Shown: one piece after another, positions 1 through 5,400 of the stretch
Position numbering within the stretch: the first letter of the stretch is position 1
Layout of the letters: each line of letters begins with the position of its first letter
Assembly: GCA_018824795.1 (NCBI GenBank)
Contig: JAHJFL010000021.1
Location: 1 to 5,777, forward strand
Reading direction: 5' to 3'
Source: a bacterium
GTDB lineage: Bacteria; Campylobacterota; Campylobacteria; Campylobacterales; Sulfurimonadaceae
DNA length: 5,777 nt
Notes under the pieces: generated by a model
Told to the model about the DNA's origin: nothing
Databases searched by the model: none
Seen by the model: only the letters and a program-made list of their open reading frames with translations
Translations under genes and position numbers: made by a program

Positions 1-77
1 AATGAACTGTGATGATAAACAAACAATTCACGAAACGCATTGTAAAAAAACTGTTTTATTCGAAAACTAAGTGTCAT
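1..77 (-). CDS. Unknown protein, N-terminal fragment cut by window edge
   Basis: Only the first 25 codons of this leftward gene lie in the window; it begins at the ATG at 77-75 and stays open to position 1. The visible residues are basic and rich in aromatics (MTLSFRIKQFFYNAFRELF, then VYHHSS). This could be an amphipathic or membrane-proximal N-terminus. No family can be assigned from so little. Its reality rests on a good Shine-Dalgarno sequence (AAGGA, six bases before the ATG), a TATAAT box just upstream of that, and the divergent arrangement with the next gene, which leaves only 54 bases between the two start codons. The weak point is the short length: a chance open stretch of this size is possible. 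Confidence 0.6.
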   Translation of the reverse strand, partial: MTLSFRIKQFFYNAFRELFVYHHSS

Positions 78-83
78 TCATAT

Positions 84-88
84 TCCTT
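84..88 (-). promoter_or_regulatory. Ribosome binding site of the leftward edge gene
   Basis: The minus strand reads AAGGA here, followed by six bases and then ATG at 77. This is the main reason for accepting the truncated leftward gene and its start. If transcription starts about seven bases after the TATAAT box at 101-96, the mRNA leader is only about 12 bases and begins almost at this site. Confidence 0.55.
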
Positions 89-91
89 ATG

Positions 92-100
92 TGCTATTAT
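92..100 (+). promoter_or_regulatory. Rightward extended -10 (TGcTATTAT)
   Basis: A TG one base before a TATTAT hexamer makes an extended -10 reading rightward, and it overlaps the leftward TATAAT box almost completely. The predicted start near 107 would give a leader of about 25 bases for the gene at 132. TATTAT is one mismatch from consensus and the region is AT-rich, so the call is tentative. Confidence 0.4.
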
Positions 101-101
101 A
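96..101 (-). promoter_or_regulatory. Leftward -10 box (TATAAT)
   Basis: The minus strand reads a perfect TATAAT. No -35 hexamer stands at the usual distance: a TTTACA at 128-123 is about 21 bases away, which is too far. Lack of a -35 is normal for sigma-70 promoters of Campylobacterota. The box sits about 19 bases upstream of the leftward ATG, so the transcript would have a very short leader. Confidence 0.45.
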
Positions 102-131
102 CATCTTTGATTTTAAATAAAGTGTAAAATA

Positions 132-479
132 ATGTTAGAAGTAAATGATTATGAACTGCTCAAAAAAAGTTTTATTGACTCTCAAAGACTTTTTAGTAAA
201 TTAAGAACCGCTATCTATAACGCTTCGAATATTGAATATGATGGAACGGGTATGTATTCCGATGAAGAAGAGTTATATGAAAGACACAGAGCGACATTGA
301 GTTCTAAGATTCTTTTAGACCTTTCTGCCACTTTAGATGAATATAAAATAGAGTTAAGAATAAATAACGATTTATCTTTAAAAGAGTTGATATTTAATTT
401 GCAAAAAGATGATGTAATTAGTGTTATCAAAGTAGATTTTAGCGAAGAAGAGTCGCTTAATATTTTGCAACTAAGCTAA
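132..479 (+). CDS. Hypothetical 115-residue acidic protein
   Basis: I do not recognise this protein. It is complete at 115 residues, soluble and acidic, with no signal peptide, membrane segment or cysteine. The composition suggests mostly helix: a charged N-terminal helix (about 1-30), an acidic linker around GTGMYSDEEELYERHR (39-54), and further helices to an end rich in Glu and Leu. The start ATG is the only reasonable one, yet no clear Shine-Dalgarno precedes it; the leader is almost all A and T. An extended -10 lies about 30 bases upstream. It ends 50 bases before yebC, and no terminator is visible between them, so read-through into yebC is possible. The reverse-strand open frame across the same bases is judged a shadow. 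That this gene is real is inferred from length, promoter and codon composition. Confidence 0.7.
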   Translation: MLEVNDYELLKKSFIDSQRLFSKLRTAIYNASNIEYDGTGMYSDEEELYERHRATLSSKILLDLSATLDEYKIELRINNDLSLKELIFNLQKDDVISVIKVDFSEEESLNILQLS

Positions 480-491
480 GAGAAGAAATAG

Positions 492-500
492 TGGTATAAT
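492..500 (+). promoter_or_regulatory. Extended -10 promoter of yebC (TGgTATAAT)
   Basis: A perfect TATAAT preceded by TG with one base between them lies in the 50-base gap before yebC. The expected transcription start is near 507, giving a leader of about 23 bases that contains the ribosome binding site. No -35 match is seen, as is usual for sigma-70 promoters in Campylobacterota. Confidence 0.7.
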
Positions 501-514
501 TCCATTGAAAATTT

Positions 515-521
515 AGAAGGA
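515..521 (+). promoter_or_regulatory. Ribosome binding site of yebC
   Basis: AGAAGGA stands eight bases before the ATG at 530. It confirms that start, which also gives the expected YebC N-terminus. Confidence 0.75.
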
Positions 522-529
522 ATAGTTTT

Positions 530-1240
530 ATGGGAAGAGCGTTTGAATATAGAAAAGCATCAAAATTAAAGAGATGGGGAGCAATGTCTACCCTGTTTCC
601 TAAACTTGGTAAAATAATCACTATGGCAGCAAAAGAGGGTGGCACTGACCCCGATATGAACTCAAAACTTCGTACAGCAATTTTAAATGCCAAAGCTGAA
701 AATATGCCAAAAGATAATATTGACGCAGCAATAAAGAGAGCAACGGCAAAAGACGCTGCAAATATGCTTGAGGTTAATTTTGAAGGTAAAGCTCCACATG
801 GAGTTCTGCTCTTTATAGAGTGTGCGACTGACAATAATACAAGAACTGTTGCAAATGTAAAAAGTATTTTAAATAAGAATGGCGGAGAGATGTTAACAAA
901 TGGCTCATTAGAGTTTATGTTTAGCAGAAAAGCTATTTTTGAATTCAACCTCAAAGAGGGCACAGACTTAGAAGAGCTCGAATTAGAGCTTATAGATGCT
1001 GGCTTAGAAGAGATTGATGCAGAGGATGGTCTTTGTATTGTAACGGGTGATTACACAAGCTTTGGTACGTTAAATGACGCATTAGAAGGTATGGGTATAG
1101 AAATTATTAAAGCAAATCTTGAACGAATAGCGAATACGCCAATTTCTATTAGTGATGAGCAACAAGCAGACATTGACAAAATACTTCAAAGACTTGAAAA
1201 TGATGAAGATGTCCAGACTATTTTTACTAACATAGCATAA
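530..1240 (+). CDS. yebC: YebC/PmpR/TACO1-family protein
   Basis: This is a full-length (236-residue) YebC-family protein acting in the cytoplasm. Members were long annotated as DNA-binding regulators (PmpR in Pseudomonas). The mitochondrial relative TACO1 and some bacterial members are now tied to translation, helping ribosomes on difficult (proline-rich) stretches; which role applies here cannot be read from the sequence. The family pattern is clear. A basic N-terminal region (1-30) is followed by [19 protein letters not shown] (33-51) and [15 protein letters not shown] (57-71). The conserved core has [16 protein letters not shown] (96-111), [15 protein letters not shown] (117-131) and the C-terminal [14 protein letters not shown] (222-235). 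The start is [17 protein letters not shown] rather than the widespread MAGHSKW form. It has its own extended -10 promoter and a good ribosome binding site. yigZ follows after 32 bases on the same strand. Confidence 0.95.
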   Translation: MGRAFEYRKASKLKRWGAMSTLFPKLGKIITMAAKEGGTDPDMNSKLRTAILNAKAENMPKDNIDAAIKRATAKDAANMLEVNFEGKAPHGVLLFIECATDNNTRTVANVKSILNKNGGEMLTNGSLEFMFSRKAIFEFNLKEGTDLEELELELIDAGLEEIDAEDGLCIVTGDYTSFGTLNDALEGMGIEIIKANLERIANTPISISDEQQADIDKILQRLENDEDVQTIFTNIA

Positions 1241-1241
1241 A

Positions 1242-1258
1242 CTCCACATGATGTGGGG
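1242..1258 (+). other. Small hairpin between yebC and yigZ
   Basis: CTCCAC pairs with GTGGGG around a five-base ATGAT loop; one of the six pairs is T-G. It directly follows the yebC stop and is followed by ATTTATCAATCTTT, which is not a continuous T run. It could be a weak or leaky terminator. It could also be a translational control element, since its right arm holds the only purine-rich, Shine-Dalgarno-like bases (GGGGA, 1255-1259) before the yigZ ATG at 1273. Confidence 0.35.
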
Positions 1259-1272
1259 ATTTATCAATCTTT

Positions 1273-1848
1273 ATGAACTTCATTACAGAGCAATTTTCTC
1301 AAACACTTGAAATTAAACAATCAAAATTTATAGCACATCTAACACCTTATGAAGATTATGAAAAACTTCTTCATTCTTTAAAGAATGAACACCCAAAAGC
1401 AAGGCATTTTGTTACTGCGTTTAGATATCTCAATGAATATAACCAGATTGTAGAACACTCAAGTGATGATGGTGAACCAAAAGGGACCTCGGGCAAGCCA
1501 TCTTTAATGGTTCTTCAAGGAAGTGATGTAATCAATACCGCAGTAATCATTATTCGGTATTTTGGAGGTACAAAGCTTGGTACAGGCGGACTTGTTCGAG
1601 CTTATAGTGATGCTGTAAATTTAGTAATAAGTAATGCTACTTTTTTTGAATATAAAAAAGAAAAAGAAGTAAAAGTATTTGTTTTATACACAAACACAAG
1701 AATGGTAGAATATGAATGTGAAATGTGTGAAATAACTGTAGTGGATAAAATTTTTGGGGATGGGGTTACTTATATTTTAAAAACAAGTGAAGAGAATATG
1801 CAATTATTTATAAACAAGATTCAAAGATTAGGCAAAATTTTAGAGTAG
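1273..1848 (+). CDS. yigZ: YigZ/IMPACT-family (UPF0029) protein
   Basis: This is a 191-residue member of the YigZ/IMPACT family, close to the family's usual length of about 200 residues. The N-terminal IMPACT-type domain carries the family signatures: IKQSKFIAHL (14-23), SSDDGEPKGTSGKP (63-76) and RYFGGTKLGTGGLVRAY (95-111). The remainder (about 130-191) fits the small alpha/beta C-terminal domain found in bacterial YigZ (DUF1949-like). The eukaryotic relative IMPACT regulates the kinase GCN2 through GCN1, but the bacterial role is not settled. The start matches the normal N-terminus, although the Shine-Dalgarno is poor: GGGGA about 13 bases away, inside a hairpin arm. It probably shares transcription with yebC. 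Its TAG stop forms the left foot of the convergent hairpin that separates it from the secretion cluster. Confidence 0.93.
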   Translation: MNFITEQFSQTLEIKQSKFIAHLTPYEDYEKLLHSLKNEHPKARHFVTAFRYLNEYNQIVEHSSDDGEPKGTSGKPSLMVLQGSDVINTAVIIIRYFGGTKLGTGGLVRAYSDAVNLVISNATFFEYKKEKEVKVFVLYTNTRMVEYECEMCEITVVDKIFGDGVTYILKTSEENMQLFINKIQRLGKILE

Positions 1849-1871
1849 ATAGAAGAGAAATCTTCTATCTA
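1846..1871. terminator. Bidirectional hairpin between convergent operons
   Basis: TAGATAGAAGA (1846-1856) and TCTTCTATCTA (1861-1871) are perfect reverse complements around a GAAA tetraloop, giving an 11-bp stem. The outermost three bases of each arm are the stop codons of the two converging genes: TAG of yigZ on the plus strand and TAG of the GspF gene on the minus strand. It is placed where a shared terminator is needed. However, neither side is followed by a good T tract (plus: ACCTCTCCCC; minus: CTCTAAAATTTTG), and the stem is AT-rich. It may therefore stop transcription weakly or mainly protect 3' ends. Confidence 0.6.
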
Positions 1872-3116
1872 ACCTCTCCCCTGAACTGCATTCCCCATAT
1901 CCCACATAGGCAAGAAAATACCAAGAGCAAGTAATATAACCATAGAGGCGATGATAAACAGCATTACAGGCTCAATAGCTTCTGAAAGGCCGTCTATAAT
2001 TGCGTCAAAGCGCATTTTATAATATTCTGCAACTTTCTTAATCATTGCATCAAGGGTACCGCTATCTTCTCCTGCACGTATCATTTGAATAATCATATTC
2101 TCAAACAACTCTGTATCCTGTAGACCTTTGTTTAATGTGCCACCTTTTTCAACAGTAACTCTTACAGACAAGAGCCTGTTTTTTAAAGGTAAAGAGTCAA
2201 TCATAGATATGGAAGTATCAAGCGCTTCAGCTATTGGAATACCGGCACGAATAAGTTCCGAGAATACAAGTGTAAATCTGCTCAATGTAGAGAATTTAAT
2301 AATGTTATTTATTAGATAAGTTTTTAAGAGAAATTTGTGCCAGCCAAAGCGGATATTGTAATAGTTGTTTATGAGGTACTTAAAGATCATAAACGCAAGA
2401 AATAATGTGGCTAAAACATAAAGTCCGTAATTATTAAAGAGATGTTCGAGGGTTAAAAGTATTTTTGTTGGAAGAGGAAGTTCTGCATGAAGCTCTTCAA
2501 AAATGGCTTTGAATTCAGGAACAACATAAGATATTAAGATTGTAAATGCAACAGCCATTGCTATCATGACATTTCTAGGATAGGCCATAGCTTTCTTGAA
2601 TTTAATAACGTTTGCACGAATCTCTTCGAGCATATTGGCTAATGAATAAAGAGATTCATCAAGATTACCTGTTTTTTCGCCAAGTTGTACCATTGCAATT
2701 GCAAGATTACCAAGTTCAAAACGAAAATTTTCCATTGAAGTAGACAAAGAATGTCCTGCATTTATGTCATCAGCAAGTTTACTAAATACAATATTGAGTG
2801 CTTCATCCTGTGTAGATACAGCTATTTCATGTAATGAATCATGTATAGAGATACCTGCATTGGTCATAACTGCTAATTGTCTGATGGCAGCTATAAGAGC
2901 ATCTGGTCTTATTTTTCTTTTTTTGATGTTTTGAAGAAAAGTTGTTTTAAATCTTTTCAAGCGTGCTTCAAGTGGCTCTTCGGCTTCAACGACCTTAATA
3001 ATAATGCCGGAAAACTTTATTTTTGCAAAATCATTAGCTGCTTTTCTATCTTCTGCATAAAGACCAATAGTTTCTTTTTTACCCTTTGTAAATACTGTTG
3101 CGATAAAATATTTCAT
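1869..3116 (-). CDS. GspF/PilC/MshG-type inner-membrane platform protein
   Basis: This 415-residue protein is the polytopic platform of a type II secretion / type IV pilus-like machine. It sits in the inner membrane, contacts the assembly ATPase and passes pilin subunits into the growing filament. A small N-terminal cytoplasmic domain (1-60) precedes two T2SSF repeats (about 73-196 and 275-400). The repeats share a matching motif, QLGEKTGNL (144-152) and RAGEDSGTL (347-355). Three hydrophobic segments are visible at about 184-200, 229-248 and 383-404, with the typical ending LPMWDMGNAVQ (402-412). Length and architecture are normal. Its ATG overlaps the TGA of the ATPase gene (ATGA), indicating translational coupling; AAAGG lies 10 bases upstream. 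It is the last gene of the leftward cluster. By position and neighbours it resembles MshG or Campylobacter CtsF; I leave the symbol blank because the type of machine is not proven. Confidence 0.93.
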   Translation of the reverse strand: MKYFIATVFTKGKKETIGLYAEDRKAANDFAKIKFSGIIIKVVEAEEPLEARLKRFKTTFLQNIKKRKIRPDALIAAIRQLAVMTNAGISIHDSLHEIAVSTQDEALNIVFSKLADDINAGHSLSTSMENFRFELGNLAIAMVQLGEKTGNLDESLYSLANMLEEIRANVIKFKKAMAYPRNVMIAMAVAFTILISYVVPEFKAIFEELHAELPLPTKILLTLEHLFNNYGLYVLATLFLAFMIFKYLINNYYNIRFGWHKFLLKTYLINNIIKFSTLSRFTLVFSELIRAGIPIAEALDTSISMIDSLPLKNRLLSVRVTVEKGGTLNKGLQDTELFENMIIQMIRAGEDSGTLDAMIKKVAEYYKMRFDAIIDGLSEAIEPVMLFIIASMVILLALGIFLPMWDMGNAVQGRG

Positions 3117-4849
3117 CCTTTTGCCACCTTTAAGACTTCTTTGAGACTTGTAATTCCATCCAGAGCTTTTTGAATACCATTTTGATATATTCCAATAAAC
3201 CCTTCTTTAACTGCAAGTTCATGTAAGGCTTCTTTAGAAGCACCTTTTGCAATAAGTGCTGAGAGTCCTTCTGAAATATTTAAAACTTCACAAATCATCT
3301 CTCTTCCCATAAAGCCACTATCATTACACTCTCTACAGCCTTTTCCTGTATAAAATATAGAACCTTCCGGGATAAGTCCATCCAACTCTTCTAAGGTTGA
3401 GGCTGGAATAATTTCTTCTTCCTTACAGTGTAAACAAATTTTTCTTACAAGTCGCTGCGCTTGTATTGCAACGAGTGCCCCGCTGATAAGATAGTGTTGA
3501 ATTCCCATGTCAACCATACGAGGAATAGCACTAATAGAATCATTTGTATGAAGTGTAGAGATAACTAAGTGACCAGTAAGAGCAGCTTTAATAGCAATTT
3601 CAAGTGTTTCTTGATCACGAATCTCACCAATCATGATTTTATCCGGGTCTTGTCTAAGTATGGACCGGAGTGCATCTGCAAAACTCAGACCAACTTTCGG
3701 ATTTACTTGAACTTGCTGGATAAGGTTCATTCTATACTCTACAGGATCCTCAACGGTAATAACTTTATCTTCGACATTTCTCAGCTCATTAAGTGCTCCA
3801 TAGAGCGTGGTTGTCTTACCACTTCCTGTCGGCCCTGTTACTAATATAATTCCGTAAGGCGCTTCAAGGCCTTTTAAGAATTTGTGATAACTTACGCTAT
3901 CCATTCCCGCATCTTCTAATTTCACAAGAGCTTTTTGCTTGTCAAGAACACGCATGACAATTGATTCTCCATAAAGAATAGGAAGCGTTGAAATACGAAA
4001 ATCATATTCTCTTGACCCTACTAAAGTTGAAAAACGTCCATCTTGAGGTTTTCTTTTTTCAGCAATATCTAAATTCGCTAAGAGTTTTAATCTTGAAGCA
4101 AGAGGAGGGTATATAGATTTTTCAAAAATAAATATTTCTGAAAGTTTTCCATCTATACGCCCACGAACTACACAGTTCTTTTCCGTAGGTTCAATATGCA
4201 CGTCACTAGCACGACCATTAATACAAGATTTTAAAATAACATCTATAAGTAAAAGAATAGAAGAAGCTTCTTGTTGTTCCTCTATGGAACTTATAGAATT
4301 TAATTCATCTTTTATTTTTTTGACTAAACCTTTGACACTATCTTTAAGCTCGGCTTTAAAAAGATAAGAAGAAATCTGCTTTTTTGTTGCAAGTGCGATT
4401 TTAATAGGTTTTCTTGGAAATAATCTCTGCAACGATTCTTGAGCACTAATATCGAGGGGGTCATTAAAGGCAACACTTACGCTCATGTCATCTTCAAATA
4501 TCGGAATAGCATTGTGTTTTTTAAGTTGGGCAAGAGGAATATTACTTGTGAGCTGATAATCCATATCTATTGAGTCTAAATCAACAAAGAGAATATCGAG
4601 TTCATGTGCGAGTTTTTCTAAAACAGCTTTTTCGCTGATGTAATCATAATTATCAATAATAGAAAGACTGTAAACGCCATCTCTGACCTGCTGAACAATG
4701 AAACGAACTAGTCTGTCCATAGTCATAAATCCAGAAAGAGTAATGTCACGTAAAATTAGATTTGGATGTATTCCCTTAGCTAGTAATCTGTCAACCTGCC
4801 CCTTCATAATGGAACCATTAGCTAGTAAATCATTTGTTATTCTATCCAC
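3113..4849 (-). CDS. GspE/PilB/MshE-type assembly ATPase
   Basis: This cytoplasmic hexameric ATPase powers filament assembly in type IV pilus / type II secretion systems. With a GTG start at 4849 it has 578 residues, normal for the family. Motifs: Walker A GPTGSGKT (339-346), Asp box VITVEDPVEYR (363-373), Walker B IMIGEIRD (405-412, catalytic-type Glu 409) and His box GHLVISTLHTND (426-437). A zinc-type tetracysteine (Cys 472, 475, 505, 508) is typical of assembly ATPases and absent from PilT retraction ATPases. Residues 65-165 resemble the GspE N-terminal domain. Residues 3-54 look like two degenerate MshEN repeats. GTG is preferred because AGGA lies six bases upstream of it; an in-frame TTG at 4864 would add five residues but lacks a Shine-Dalgarno, and an ATG at 4807 is a weaker option. 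The gene follows the small exported protein by eight bases and overlaps the GspF gene by four. MshE or CtsE are the closest named analogues. Confidence 0.94.
   Translation of the reverse strand: MDRITNDLLANGSIMKGQVDRLLAKGIHPNLILRDITLSGFMTMDRLVRFIVQQVRDGVYSLSIIDNYDYISEKAVLEKLAHELDILFVDLDSIDMDYQLTSNIPLAQLKKHNAIPIFEDDMSVSVAFNDPLDISAQESLQRLFPRKPIKIALATKKQISSYLFKAELKDSVKGLVKKIKDELNSISSIEEQQEASSILLLIDVILKSCINGRASDVHIEPTEKNCVVRGRIDGKLSEIFIFEKSIYPPLASRLKLLANLDIAEKRKPQDGRFSTLVGSREYDFRISTLPILYGESIVMRVLDKQKALVKLEDAGMDSVSYHKFLKGLEAPYGIILVTGPTGSGKTTTLYGALNELRNVEDKVITVEDPVEYRMNLIQQVQVNPKVGLSFADALRSILRQDPDKIMIGEIRDQETLEIAIKAALTGHLVISTLHTNDSISAIPRMVDMGIQHYLISGALVAIQAQRLVRKICLHCKEEEIIPASTLEELDGLIPEGSIFYTGKGCRECNDSGFMGREMICEVLNISEGLSALIAKGASKEALHELAVKEGFIGIYQNGIQKALDGITSLKEVLKVAKG
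4776..4828 (-). repeat. In-frame direct repeat inside the ATPase gene
   Basis: The 11-base plus-strand string TTAGCTAGTAA occurs at 4776-4786 and again at 4818-4828, exactly 42 bases (14 codons) apart. On the coding strand both copies are read in the same frame and encode LLANG and LLAKG. The repeat falls in the MshEN-like N-terminal region and may reflect internal helix repetition, or chance in AT-rich sequence. Confidence 0.4.
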
Positions 4850-4855
4850 AATTGT

Positions 4856-4859
4856 TCCT
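4856..4859 (-). promoter_or_regulatory. Ribosome binding site deciding the ATPase start
   Basis: The minus strand reads AGGA, six bases before GTG at 4849. Its first two bases are also the last two bases of the TAG stop of the upstream gene, so terminating ribosomes sit directly on the site. This favours GTG at 4849 over the TTG at 4864. Confidence 0.55.
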
Positions 4860-5400
4860 ACCAATAGATGTGACTTTTGATGGCTATTGTATCATAAAAC
4901 TCTTCAATAATCATTTTGCTGAGTCTTCCATCTTGAAGCACATAGAGCTTGTATGAAAGTTTTTTATCAATGGGGTCATCAAATATATATACAGATCTTT
5001 TATCATGTTTTCCTAACTTAATATATAAGTCAAAAACTTTTGACAATACATAATCTGTTGTAGGTAAATTGAGTGAAAGTAGATCATAATCATCAACAAG
5101 AGCATGGTAAAGTAATTTTTTCTGCATCAAAATAATAGAAAAATAGGCAGAATTTGCACGGGCTTCTTTGGAGTATTTTAACATAGCAATTGGTATTGCC
5201 AGTCTGTCAATATAGTCTGCATAAAGGCAAGAGAAAGAATACAAAGATAAAAACTCATCATCTTGTTTATAATATTTAAAATTTTCAAAGCCTATGTTGC
5301 ATGATTCATCGTACTTATTATTTTGAAAGAGACTTAACATATCTTGCTTTACATCTGCATAGAGAGTTATAAAAATTAATAAAGATATGATTATTTTCAT
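4858..5400 (-). CDS. Small exported protein of unknown function, pilus cluster
   Basis: I do not recognise a named family for this 180-residue protein. It begins with a short signal peptide (MKIIISLLIFITLYA, likely cleaved before Asp 16), so it is probably periplasmic. The mature part to about residue 130 is helical and rich in Tyr and Leu, and could form TPR-like helical hairpins. Two cysteines (34 and 58) are the only ones and could form a disulfide. The C-terminal part (about 135-180) looks more strand-like and ends in SHIYW. Its ATG overlaps the TGA of the TPR gene (ATGA), and AGGA stands eight bases upstream of the ATG, so the start is firm. The ATPase gene follows after eight bases. A role in the same envelope machine is inferred from this tight packing. 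A small unknown gene sits beside ctsE in the Campylobacter transformation locus; I cannot test homology here. Confidence 0.82.
   Translation of the reverse strand: MKIIISLLIFITLYADVKQDMLSLFQNNKYDESCNIGFENFKYYKQDDEFLSLYSFSCLYADYIDRLAIPIAMLKYSKEARANSAYFSIILMQKKLLYHALVDDYDLLSLNLPTTDYVLSKVFDLYIKLGKHDKRSVYIFDDPIDKKLSYKLYVLQDGRLSKMIIEEFYDTIAIKSHIYW

Noticed and set aside
2..70. Short plus-strand open stretch ending in TAA at the left edge
   Set aside because: It could be the tail of a rightward gene, but the leftward frame over the same bases has a good Shine-Dalgarno and promoter, so only that one was kept.
215..430. 71-codon minus-strand frame opposite the 115-residue hypothetical gene
   Set aside because: It has no supporting ribosome site or promoter and is Ser/Leu-rich, as shadow frames usually are; the plus-strand frame is longer and better placed.
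644..660. TGGCAC resembling half of a sigma-54 promoter
   Set aside because: The matching GC-type half at the proper spacing is absent and the site is inside yebC.
457..963. 168-codon open frame on the minus strand
   Set aside because: It lies antisense to yebC, whose protein is unmistakable, and its product is a low-complexity hydrophobic sequence expected from reading an AT-rich gene backwards.
2877..3173. 98-codon plus-strand frame
   Set aside because: It is antisense to the GspF gene start and the end of the ATPase gene; the Phe/Cys/Ser-rich product is typical of a shadow frame.
3569..3844. 91-codon plus-strand frame
   Set aside because: It is antisense to the Walker A, Walker B and Asp box region of the ATPase, which is firmly assigned.
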